Below, piece after piece: positions 1 to 5,721 of a stretch of DNA of 7,285 nt. The position numbers and the translations under genes are program-made. The stretch covers positions 1 through 7,285 of the forward strand of contig DJVC01000068.1 in the NCBI GenBank assembly GCA_002440765.1, read 5' to 3'. Source of the stretch: a bacterium UBP3_UBA6266 (GTDB lineage: Bacteria; Auribacterota; UBA6266). Below the pieces are notes generated by a model. The model had not been told where the DNA came from, made no database searches, and saw only the letters and a list, made by a program, of their open reading frames with translations. The first letter of the stretch is position 1. Every line of letters starts with the position of its first letter.

Positions 1-269
1 ATGAGGGGATGATAATCGGCGTAAATAACAAAGGGACGGATATCGTCGTAAACGCCCAGCGCGGAAAGAAATTGACAAATATGCGCGCGGCAGGAAGCGA
101 TGACGCGCTTACGCTTATAACTCCGCGTCAGATGACGTTAGAGTTTGCCCTTGAGTTTATAGAAGACGACGAGCTGGTTGAGATAACTCCCAAGCATGTA
201 AGGCTCAGAAAAATGCATTTAACGGAAATAGACCGCAAGAGGGCGGGCCGCGGCGCGCAGCCAAGATAA
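1..269 (+). CDS. typA: TypA/BipA translational GTPase, C-terminal fragment
   Basis: This is the 3' end of a gene that begins before the window; the first complete in-frame codon is at position 3 and reads Glu-Gly-Met, so the ATG at 9 is internal. TypA/BipA is a ribosome-binding GTPase of the EF-G superfamily, involved in 50S assembly and in growth under cold or other stress. What is left here, about 88 of roughly 600 residues, belongs to the C-terminal domain unique to this family. It shows the hallmark loop KKLTNMRAAGSDDA followed by the segment LEFALEFIEDDELVEITPKH and a basic RLRK stretch. In BipA structures this loop reaches toward the ribosomal A-site/tRNA region. The gene ends with a normal TAA after a basic tail that contains Arg-Ala-Gly-Arg. 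No convincing terminator follows. The GTPase domain cannot be inspected, so only the family assignment is firm. Confidence 0.95.
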   Translation, partial: EGMIIGVNNKGTDIVVNAQRGKKLTNMRAAGSDDALTLITPRQMTLEFALEFIEDDELVEITPKHVRLRKMHLTEIDRKRAGRGAQPR

Positions 270-311
270 AAATAAACATATCTGTTCGACAGGACACTAC
301 TTTCCTTCCCG

Positions 312-340
312 TTGTAACCGCTTTTCTTTCATGTTAAGAT
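312..340 (+). promoter_or_regulatory. Sigma70-type promoter with extended -10 (P1), upstream of the 333-aa gene
   Basis: A -35 box TTGTAA (312-317) is separated by exactly 17 bp from a -10 box TAAGAT (335-340). A TG at 332-333 makes an extended -10 element. It lies in the gap after typA and would start transcription near 347, giving a leader of about 70 nt before the ATG at 419. An almost identical element occurs at 5496-5524, which strengthens the call. A short GC-rich inverted repeat (CCGGC/GCCGG, 365-369 and 375-379) falls in the leader. Confidence 0.7.
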
Positions 341-364
341 GTTTCAATTAATTTTAATCCGTAT

Positions 365-379
365 CCGGCGGGTAGCCGG
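365..379 (+). repeat. Small GC-rich hairpin in the leader of the 333-aa gene
   Basis: CCGGC (365-369) and GCCGG (375-379) can pair across a 5-nt loop in the predicted leader between promoter P1 and the start codon at 419. No T-run follows, so it is not a standard terminator. It could affect translation or mRNA stability, or be chance in a GC-rich patch. Confidence 0.3.
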
Positions 380-418
380 CCCGGTTCCCATTGCAGATAT
401 TCACGTAGAGACGGTAGA

Positions 419-1420
419 ATGAGAAAAAGCGAAAAAATAAAATATGAGATTGACCCGAATAACAAACTTGTTTATACAAGGACGGGAAAAAAATCAAATG
501 TTCCCAAATACAGGGAAGTTATTGACGGCAGAATCGAGATAGACAAGAAAAACACTTTTATCTACCACGCGAAAAAACCGCAGGACTCTTCCATCCCTCA
601 ACATATCAGGCTTTCGGGGAACTGGTCTCTGGACGAAAATCACGACCTTGTCCTTACACTCGATGAAAAACACGCCCGGAACGCCGGAGATGAACTTACG
701 GTAAAAGGCGTGATAAAAGACGCGAAAGCGAATAAACTCGCTTTTTCCGCTGCGGGGATGAATATGTCGGGACAGCCCCGCGAATACATTTTAAACCTGG
801 AAGGAAGCTGGCAGGCTGATAAATATAACCGCCTGACGTTCAACGTGAAAAGTAAAAAGGGCGAAACAGGCACATTAACTTTTAAAGGCGGCTGGATTAT
901 CAATAAAGATAATCAGGTTGTCTATATTTACGAGAAGGCTCATCTAAAAACGAAAACAAAAGAGACCAGGACTGTAACCTTTAAAGGGCATTGGGATATA
1001 ACACAGAAACACAGGGTTTTATATATTTTAAACAAGAAAATAAATTCACAGTTTGATTTTGAGGTGGGGTTGGGGAAACCTCTTGCGAGGGGCCTTGAGT
1101 ATAAGATAGGCATAGGGGCCGTCCCTTCCAAAGAGAGGATAACTCTTTTCGGGCAGTGGAAGGTAAATGAAAAGTTAGGCATTCTCTTTGAAATGCCGTA
1201 TGAAAGGGGAGAACTCAAGCGGGTTGTTTTCGGGGCAAGCTGTAAACTGGGCAAAAGCGGCAATCTTGAGTTTAAACTGAAGAATGAACGGGGAAAAGAC
1301 CTTGGGATAGATGTCAAACTTTCAAAGAAAATATTGAAAGACCAGGGTGATATTTTCCTGCGGGGCTCCGCATCAAAAGGAGAAAAACAAATATCGATCG
1401 GAGCCGGCTGGAAATGGTAG
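419..1420 (+). CDS. Hypothetical 333-aa Gly-x-Trp beta-repeat protein
   Basis: I cannot assign a function. The protein is strongly basic and lacks a signal peptide or membrane helix. It consists of a degenerate unit of two short beta strands around Gly-x-Trp: hydrophobic-x-hydrophobic-x-G-x-W, then a polar turn often Asp/Asn-Lys, then a second strand. Units are seen at about residues 63-81 (LSGNW), 93-111 (a weaker copy without Trp), 125-143 (LEGSW), 153-171 (FKGGW), 186-204 (FKGHW) and 241-259 (LFGQW), with weaker copies at 7-21 and 35-51. The C-terminus alternates polar and hydrophobic residues and ends GAGWKW, reminiscent of the last strand of a beta barrel. The start is set by the ATG at 419: no ATG, GTG or TTG occurs in frame between the in-frame stop at 335-337 and 419. 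The ribosome binding site is weak (GAGACGG). It has its own promoter at 312-340, and the ECF sigma gene follows 76 bp later, so the two may be linked. Confidence 0.8.
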   Translation: MRKSEKIKYEIDPNNKLVYTRTGKKSNVPKYREVIDGRIEIDKKNTFIYHAKKPQDSSIPQHIRLSGNWSLDENHDLVLTLDEKHARNAGDELTVKGVIKDAKANKLAFSAAGMNMSGQPREYILNLEGSWQADKYNRLTFNVKSKKGETGTLTFKGGWIINKDNQVVYIYEKAHLKTKTKETRTVTFKGHWDITQKHRVLYILNKKINSQFDFEVGLGKPLARGLEYKIGIGAVPSKERITLFGQWKVNEKLGILFEMPYERGELKRVVFGASCKLGKSGNLEFKLKNERGKDLGIDVKLSKKILKDQGDIFLRGSASKGEKQISIGAGWKW

Positions 1421-1457
1421 GGATTAAAAGTTAAAATAAAAGGGAATAAAATAAGCA

Positions 1458-1493
1458 GGTTGGTGTCCAACTGGTTGAAAAAGGAAATTTCCT
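1458..1493 (+). promoter_or_regulatory. Two inverted repeats just upstream of the ECF sigma gene
   Basis: The 76-bp gap before the sigma gene holds GTTGG/CCAAC (1459-1463 and 1467-1471, 3-nt loop) and the perfect 12-bp palindrome AGGAAATTTCCT (1482-1493). The palindrome includes the likely ribosome binding bases AGGA of the sigma gene. It could be an operator or could mask the ribosome binding site, but short palindromes in AT-rich gaps also arise by chance. No GGAAC-type ECF -35 box is visible here, so autoregulation by the sigma factor is not supported from this sequence. Confidence 0.3.
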
Positions 1494-1496
1494 CTG

Positions 1497-2024
1497 ATGA
1501 CAGATGAGAAGCAGCTGCTTGAGCAGGCGCAAGAGGGGAACAAAGCAGCTTTTGGCCGGCTCGTAGATTTGCATAAAAATAAGGTGCTGAACATAGCTTA
1601 TAAGCTTTTGAATAACTATGAGGCGGCCCAGGATGTAGCCCAGGAAAGTTTTATCAAGGCTTATGTAAAACTCGGTTCTTTTAAAAAAGAGGCTTCATTT
1701 ATGACCTGGCTTTACCGGATTACCTATAATACGGCCTGCAATCACATAAGGAATAATAAGTTAAAGACCGTGTTTCTGGATGAAAATGTAATCGCGAGCA
1801 GGGGGGAGACAGCCGAAAAGAGGGAATTAAGAGATATTATAAATGATGCGGTTGAAAGACTGCCCCTGAAACTCAGGACGGTTGTGGTTTTAAGGGATTA
1901 CGAGGAGCTTTCATACAGGGAAATATCAGATGTTATCAAGCGACCGGTGGGTACGGTGGAGTCGAGGTTGGCAAGGGCGAGAGCAAGGTTAAAAGAGATT
2001 TTAGAAGATTATATAAAGGGATAA
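1497..2024 (+). CDS. ECF (extracytoplasmic function) RNA polymerase sigma factor
   Basis: A 175-aa sigma-70 family protein of group 4 (ECF), the usual length for the class. Region 2 spans about residues 19-88 and includes the typical core-binding and -10 recognition helices (DVAQESFIKAY at 46-56, then SFMTWLYRI). A non-conserved linker follows, then region 4 at about 113-165 with the helix-turn-helix SYREISDVIKRPVGTVESRL, which reads the -35 element. There is no region 1 or 3, as expected. It redirects RNA polymerase to a stress regulon when released from its anti-sigma factor. That partner is very probably the next gene, which starts 5 bp after this stop. The start ATG at 1497 has an AAGGA site about 11 bp upstream and gives the standard N-terminus (EKQLLEQAQEGNKAAFGRLV). 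It resembles the broad RpoE/SigW-like groups, but I do not assign a named subgroup. Confidence 0.95.
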   Translation: MTDEKQLLEQAQEGNKAAFGRLVDLHKNKVLNIAYKLLNNYEAAQDVAQESFIKAYVKLGSFKKEASFMTWLYRITYNTACNHIRNNKLKTVFLDENVIASRGETAEKRELRDIINDAVERLPLKLRTVVVLRDYEELSYREISDVIKRPVGTVESRLARARARLKEILEDYIKG

Positions 2025-2029
2025 TAAAG

Positions 2030-2476
2030 ATGAAATGCAAATACTCTGAACCGGTTGACAGGTATTTTGACGGGGAGTTGGAGGGTTCTTTAAAGAAAGA
2101 AGTGTCTGAACATCTTTCCGGATGCCCACAGTGCAAAAAGCAAATCGAAATCCTGAAAACGGTTAAAGGTTCTTTAAAAAGTTATGAGTCTCTTGCGGCC
2201 GGTGATGAGTTTACCTCTAAGATAATGGAAAAAATAGAAAACCGTTTTACCTCGGGCTGGATATTTAATGTCAGGCCGCTGGCTTTGAAGCTGGTTCCCG
2301 CCGCGGCTATGGTTTTATTGATTTTAGGTTTTATTTCTTTTTCAGGTCTTTTTGAGGAAAGAGCCGTTTCGCTGGAGGAAGCTCTGCTGGGCGGCAATTA
2401 TACTTCCGACGAAAAGATTGTAATGGAAGCTGAAAACCTGTCTGAATATGATGTATTCAGGTTAACCCTTAACTAA
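2030..2476 (+). CDS. Zinc-finger anti-sigma factor with one transmembrane segment
   Basis: A 148-aa protein whose N-terminal domain carries the ZAS signature His-x3-Cys-x2-Cys (H28, C32, C35), with a further Cys at position 3 that could be the fourth zinc ligand. In this family the N-terminal domain wraps around its cognate ECF sigma factor and blocks it, and the zinc site may respond to redox or metal. A linker leads to a single hydrophobic helix at about residues 84-107, leaving about 40 residues outside the membrane and ending in Asn. The cytoplasmic part is the first 80 residues or so. It lies 5 bp after the sigma gene and 10 bp before the LTxxQ gene, so all three should be co-transcribed and probably translationally coupled. 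Release would come either by regulated proteolysis or by signalling through the neighbouring anchored sensor; the sequence cannot tell which. Confidence 0.88.
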   Translation: MKCKYSEPVDRYFDGELEGSLKKEVSEHLSGCPQCKKQIEILKTVKGSLKSYESLAAGDEFTSKIMEKIENRFTSGWIFNVRPLALKLVPAAAMVLLILGFISFSGLFEERAVSLEEALLGGNYTSDEKIVMEAENLSEYDVFRLTLN

Positions 2477-2486
2477 GGAGAAAAAT

Positions 2487-3047
2487 ATGGAAAACTCAAA
2501 AATTATTCTGGTTGCTCTTATGATTTTAACCCTTCTGGTAGGCGGGATAGGCGGATATCTGGCTGCCGGCGGTATCCATGGTTCCGCAAGACACGGTGAT
2601 TTTCAGAAACTTATGATGTTGAAAGATATGTCGGCCCAAAGAGAAGGCCGACCCGATTATGAAAGCCGGAGAGACTGTCACAGGGAGCCCGGAGAAATGA
2701 TGGGCGAGAGGCATGGCAGTGATATGGAGCGCGGGGATAGAGAACAGAGGCGCGAAAAAATGGGCGAGATGTTTTTAAATGTAATGGCGAAGAAATGCGA
2801 CCTTACGGATGAACAGAAGAATCAGGTAAAAGCTATTTTTGATTCCAATAAAGGGGAATTAGAGGCTGCCAGGGAAGAATTTAAAGGCAGATTAGACGCT
2901 GTCAAAGATAAAACGGATAGCCAGATAGAAAGCATTCTGACCGATGAACAGAAAGTTAAGTTTGAAGAATTCAGAGATAATGCGAAGAAACTTCGTATGC
3001 ACCAGTCTATGAAACAAAAAGAGTGGAACAATAAACGTAGAACGTAA
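2487..3047 (+). CDS. Membrane-anchored LTxxQ (CpxP/Spy/ZraP/CnrX-like) periplasmic sensor
   Basis: A 186-aa protein with an uncleaved-looking N-terminal hydrophobic helix (about residues 5-29) and a periplasmic remainder. Residues 31-100 are rich in His, Met, Arg, Asp and Glu (His at 31, 36, 65, 76; Met at 43, 44, 48, 71, 72, 80, 92, 95, 100), with Cys at 64 and 104. The C-terminal half is a charged helical region with two copies of LTDEQ (106-110 and 151-155), the LTxxQ motif of Spy, CpxP, ZraP and CnrX. Spy and CpxP are periplasmic chaperones or stress reporters, ZraP binds zinc, and CnrX is the anchored Ni/Co sensor for an ECF sigma/anti-sigma pair. A strong AAGGAG site (2475-2480) overlaps the stop codon of the anti-sigma gene, 6 nt before the ATG. 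The operon context favours the sensor role; metal binding is inferred from composition only. Confidence 0.85.
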   Translation: MENSKIILVALMILTLLVGGIGGYLAAGGIHGSARHGDFQKLMMLKDMSAQREGRPDYESRRDCHREPGEMMGERHGSDMERGDREQRREKMGEMFLNVMAKKCDLTDEQKNQVKAIFDSNKGELEAAREEFKGRLDAVKDKTDSQIESILTDEQKVKFEEFRDNAKKLRMHQSMKQKEWNNKRRT

Positions 3048-3053
3048 ATTTGA

Positions 3054-3100
3054 AAACGGGGGCAGACACCTTTTTACAAGAAAGGAGTCAGTTCCCGTTT
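3054..3100. repeat. 47-bp imperfect palindrome between convergent genes (REP-like element or bidirectional terminator)
   Basis: The sequence folds on itself around position 3077. AAACGGGGGC (3054-3063) pairs with GTTCCCGTTT (3091-3100) using two G-T wobbles, then GAC (3065-3067) pairs with GTC (3087-3089), then CCTTTTT (3069-3075) pairs with AGAAAGG (3079-3085, one G-T wobble). That is about 20 pairs with two A-A mismatches and a 3-nt loop. It fills the 57-bp space between the ends of the LTxxQ gene and the AsmA gene. It could stop transcription from both sides, although no clear T-run follows the stem on either strand. The segment GGGGGCAGACACCTTTTT resembles the ends of small palindromic repeats I associate with REP/Y1-transposase elements in other genomes. 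This is from memory and was not searched. Confidence 0.6.
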
Positions 3101-3104
3101 AAAC

Positions 3105-5363
3105 TCAATCCCCCTGGTCTTCAAGCCATTTGTTCAGTGAATCTATCAGTATGGAACCGGGAGAGTTGTCTTCAGAGTCGTCATCTTTGTCAGATTTATT
3201 AAACAGCCCGTCTATCGCCGTACCTAATCCGGGAACCTTTTCATCTATTTTCTTTTTCAGGAAAAGGGTGCCGATTTTTGCCGCGGCTTTTGACCAGTCG
3301 ACTTTCGGGTTTGCGGTTGAACCGCGGATAGGTATTTCCAGGATATAATCTTCGGGCAGGTCTTCCAGGTCAAAGACTTTATCGAGGGTATCCGATGTAA
3401 GCCCGAGTATTATATCGAGTTTATCATTTGAGATATCAATTGTTCCCCATGTTACGGTATGAAAACTGTTCGCGATGATTGTATCCATCCTGGAATACCG
3501 GGCCGTTCCTTTACGGAGACTGGCTTTAAGAGGCGTAAAGCGGGCGGTTGTGTTTTGTCCGGAGGTGGATTTCAAAAATGCCACAAGCGGGCTCAGTATG
3601 CCTCCGTTATCAAGCGTTATTTCACCGAGCTCAACAGCAGCCTCTTTCACCGTGACGTTACTGATTGAAAAGTTTTTCAGAGGAAGATAAAACTCATCCC
3701 GGCTGATATTGACGGAAACAGGCTTTTTCGCGCTGACGGCGGTTATAAGCAGAGGATTGATATTTTTTAAGACTATCCTTCCTAAATCGGGCGTAACTTT
3801 TATTTCTGCCCGTATGTCGTCATGAAGAGAAAGATACCCTTCGTTAAGATATGCCGGTATCACGGCATTCGCGTTAATGCCTTCAATACTAAGATTAACA
3901 GGGCCTTTCATGTCCCGCAGGTCTGCCGATGCTTTTATATTTAAAGTCTCTCCCATAACTGCGGCAAGAAACCGGTCTGTGCCAAAGAGCCGGTCTAATT
4001 CTCTTACGGATACCCCTTCGATGCCTGAGTTGAATTTTATCGAGAAACTTTCTTTGTTAAACAGACCTTCCGGTTTCAGAATATTGTTTGCCACGCCGTC
4101 AAATGATATTTCCCCCTTATCCAGCGAACCGGGTCCGGAAAGGCGGCAGGCGGCCGTTATGATTATTTTTTTGCCCAATTGTTCGCCTGATACGGCAAGC
4201 CTTAAAGGGTCCAGGGTCAGGGCGTATTTATCGTTTGCGTCGGCTAAAGACAGCCCTGCGGCGCGGATTTCAGCGTTTAGTTTTGTGTCGTAAAGGATTG
4301 ACAGGGGATTTCCGGTGTGCCCCCGGACCGGGATTTCCAGTTTAGTTATGGTCGCTTCCACTCCGGTTTTGTTTTTCAGCCGGAAAGGAGCGGTTTTGGC
4401 GATTTTTTTGAAAAGAACAGGGGATACAGAACATTTTATATTTGCTTCTTTTAATAATCTGATACTTTCATCTGTTACATCCATAGTCAAATCAGCCGAA
4501 AAGTTAGGGGAATCAGCCTTAAGAGAAATATTTGCCGTTCCCGCATCGGTTGATATGGATGTTTCAAGATTCAGGTTGTTGCCGAAAGCCGCTTCGAATA
4601 AACCGTCGGTTTTAAGCAGAAAATCTATGCCTTCGGTAGGTACGGACTTTAAAGTAGCGTTAATCTCCGCCTTCGCGCCTGAAGGGTCGAAATCCATGAT
4701 ATCTTTAAAATTTTCCATCATCCCTTTTACGTCGAAGAAACCGGATAATTTATCCTGCGACGCTTTTCCTTTGGTTGAAAAACTGAAAATCTTGTGTTCC
4801 GGTTTTGCAAAAAGTTTCATGCTGATTTCCGTGAAACGCGCCGGTTTGATGTCCGGCCTTGATATCATTATGTTGGCATTTTCAATTTCTATTTCGCCCG
4901 AAAAAACCCGGGGCAGGATTATGAATCGTCCGGAAGCTTTTTCCGGCTCAGGGCTTTTTACCGCTGTAACTTCCTTTTCCGGAAGGTCTTTTATTGCGTC
5001 TAAATATATTTTCGCGTAGATGTCCCGCATTTGTGTTTTTCCAAAATCCAGTTTTTTCGCGGATATTAAGTCCAGAAGGGATAACTCTGTTTTTAAACTG
5101 CCGAATACAATCGAGGTTTCCCCGTCTTTCAGGGAGAAGCCCGTTATTTCCAGACCGCTTTTCCAGCTCAGGTTCAGCGATTCGATGCTGATAGAGCCCG
5201 GGATTTTTTTATTGATAGTGTTCAGCAGAAAATCTTTGCCTTTGCCGGAGGATAAAATTGCGGGCGCTTTTATGATGATAATAGAAATAACCGGTATAAG
5301 AATGATTAAAGCGAAAAGAAAAAACCCGGGAAAGGAAAAGCCTTTTTGTCTGTTTTCGGCCAA
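3105..5363 (-). CDS. AsmA-family envelope protein, 752 aa
   Basis: The protein has one N-terminal membrane helix (about residues 10-32) and then a long beta-rich periplasmic region of repeated short strands, as in the AsmA/TamB/YhdP superfamily. Members are thought to bridge inner and outer membranes and to help move phospholipids or fold outer-membrane proteins. The start of the mature part (LLNTINKKIPGSISIESL, SWKSGLEITGFSLKD, LSLLDLI) matches the conserved AsmA N-terminal pattern. The segment around 640-690 (GTIDISNDKLDI, ILEIPIRGSTANPKVDW) matches the usual C-terminal AsmA region. It ends with an acidic linker and a short amphipathic helix. The start is TTG (5361-5363) with AGGAG 8 bp upstream (5372-5376). 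The nearby ATG at 5366-5368 is out of frame. The gene is convergent with the sigma operon and divergent from the hemerythrin operon. The exact AsmA subfamily, and its lipid or protein substrate, cannot be read from the sequence. Confidence 0.82.
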   Translation of the reverse strand: MAENRQKGFSFPGFFLFALIILIPVISIIIIKAPAILSSGKGKDFLLNTINKKIPGSISIESLNLSWKSGLEITGFSLKDGETSIVFGSLKTELSLLDLISAKKLDFGKTQMRDIYAKIYLDAIKDLPEKEVTAVKSPEPEKASGRFIILPRVFSGEIEIENANIMISRPDIKPARFTEISMKLFAKPEHKIFSFSTKGKASQDKLSGFFDVKGMMENFKDIMDFDPSGAKAEINATLKSVPTEGIDFLLKTDGLFEAAFGNNLNLETSISTDAGTANISLKADSPNFSADLTMDVTDESIRLLKEANIKCSVSPVLFKKIAKTAPFRLKNKTGVEATITKLEIPVRGHTGNPLSILYDTKLNAEIRAAGLSLADANDKYALTLDPLRLAVSGEQLGKKIIITAACRLSGPGSLDKGEISFDGVANNILKPEGLFNKESFSIKFNSGIEGVSVRELDRLFGTDRFLAAVMGETLNIKASADLRDMKGPVNLSIEGINANAVIPAYLNEGYLSLHDDIRAEIKVTPDLGRIVLKNINPLLITAVSAKKPVSVNISRDEFYLPLKNFSISNVTVKEAAVELGEITLDNGGILSPLVAFLKSTSGQNTTARFTPLKASLRKGTARYSRMDTIIANSFHTVTWGTIDISNDKLDIILGLTSDTLDKVFDLEDLPEDYILEIPIRGSTANPKVDWSKAAAKIGTLFLKKKIDEKVPGLGTAIDGLFNKSDKDDDSEDNSPGSILIDSLNKWLEDQGD

Positions 5364-5371
5364 GGCATTTA

Positions 5372-5376
5372 CTCCT
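5372..5376 (-). promoter_or_regulatory. Ribosome binding site that decides the TTG start of the AsmA gene
   Basis: On the minus strand AGGAG lies 8 nt before TTG (5361-5363). The ATG at 5366-5368 is only 3 nt from AGGAG and leads into a different frame, so TTG is the credible start of the 752-aa frame. Confidence 0.7.
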
Positions 5377-5393
5377 GTTAATATGGTTATTAA

Positions 5394-5427
5394 ATTATAT
5401 ATTGGAAGTATTATTTGATTATGTCAA
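5394..5427 (-). promoter_or_regulatory. Candidate minus-strand promoter for the AsmA gene
   Basis: A perfect -35 hexamer TTGACA lies on the minus strand (5422-5427). Downstream is an AT-rich block. TATAAT occurs at 5394-5399, but that spacing is 22 bp, which is long. Weaker -10 hexamers occur at 17 bp (CAATAT, 5399-5404) and 18 bp (AATATA, 5398-5403). The -35 box is convincing; the exact -10 is not settled. Transcription would start about 20-30 nt before the TTG start codon. Confidence 0.5.
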
Positions 5428-5495
5428 GACGTTTTCGCCTGTGCCGTATTGCCGCAGGATGTATTTTTCAGTTTAAATTTCTGCTCTCCTTTCCG

Positions 5496-5524
5496 TTGTA
5501 ACCCCTGGTGTCCTGTGTTAAAAT
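5496..5524 (+). promoter_or_regulatory. Sigma70-type promoter with extended -10 (P2), upstream of the hemerythrin operon
   Basis: TTGTAA (5496-5501), a 17-bp spacer, TAAAAT (5519-5524) and TG at 5516-5517. It shares the -35 sequence, the spacing, the extended -10 and the flanking bases (CCGTTGTAACC and TGTTAARAT) with P1 at 312-340. Transcription would start near 5531, giving a leader of about 190 nt that includes the kinase relic before the hemerythrin ATG. Confidence 0.7.
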
Positions 5525-5583
5525 ATTTACCTGATTAATAAAGCTGGGGGGCTGAATGATATTTCTTCTTTATCTTATCCATA

Positions 5584-5700
5584 ATGATCCTTGAGATGGG
5601 CATTGACATTACCGAGCGCAAGCGCGCCGAGACGGAGTTGAATAAGTATAAAGGACATTTGGAAGAGTTGGTTAGAGAGAGGACTGCTAAAACCGGATAA
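5584..5700 (+). pseudogene. Relic of a PAS/PAC-linked sensor histidine kinase (38 codons)
   Basis: The frame from ATG 5584 to TAA 5700 encodes ILEMGIDITERKRAETEL followed by a helix with HLEELVRERTAK. This is the signature junction where a PAS/PAC sensor domain meets the coiled coil leading to the histidine-kinase domain (DITERKRAEEEL...LEELVEERTAEL). No PAS domain, HisKA box or ATPase domain is present, and the frame is closed upstream by TGA at 5557-5559. The ATG has no ribosome binding site, so this is best read as debris of a degraded or recombined kinase gene. It sits in the predicted leader of the hemerythrin operon and overlaps the small frame 5556-5594 by 11 bp. A functional small peptide cannot be excluded. 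Confidence 0.75.
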
Positions 5701-5721
5701 ACGATGAAAGGATGATAGCGC

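Larger units (their letters stand above)
5364..5721. other. 358-bp divergent control region with a kinase relic
   Basis: The stretch between the AsmA start and the hemerythrin start holds no complete normal gene. It contains, in order: the ribosome binding site (5372-5376) and AT-rich promoter of the minus-strand AsmA gene; the plus-strand promoter P2 (5496-5524); a 12-codon reading frame with a G-rich site ahead of it (5556-5594); a 38-codon fragment of a PAS-linked histidine kinase (5584-5700); and the hemerythrin ribosome binding site AAAGGA (5707-5712). Confidence 0.7.

Noticed and set aside
9..11. ATG at 9 as the true start of a small 86-aa gene
   Set aside because: The frame is open to the window edge and the preceding codons Glu-Gly fit the TypA family, so this Met is internal to typA.
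282..292. CTGTTCGACAG inverted repeat after typA as a terminator
   Set aside because: The stem is only 4 bp and no T-run follows.
940..1470. Minus-strand 176-codon frame opposite the 333-aa gene
   Set aside because: Its composition (Pro, Phe, Ser, Leu) is that of an antisense shadow. The plus-strand frame has regular repeats and a promoter.
1421..1496. An ECF-type autoregulatory promoter (GGAAC ... GTC) before the sigma gene
   Set aside because: No GGAAC-like -35 box with a suitable -10 is visible. AT-rich hexamers such as TAAAAT occur but have no matching -35.
3877..5019. Long open frames on the plus strand (3877-4293 and 4315-5019) opposite the AsmA gene
   Set aside because: They lie fully antisense to a well-supported 752-aa frame, encode low-complexity Ser/Pro/Phe-rich sequences typical of reversed coding DNA, and show no recognisable domain.
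5366..5368. ATG on the minus strand as the AsmA start
   Set aside because: It is out of frame with the AsmA protein and too close (3 nt) to AGGAG.
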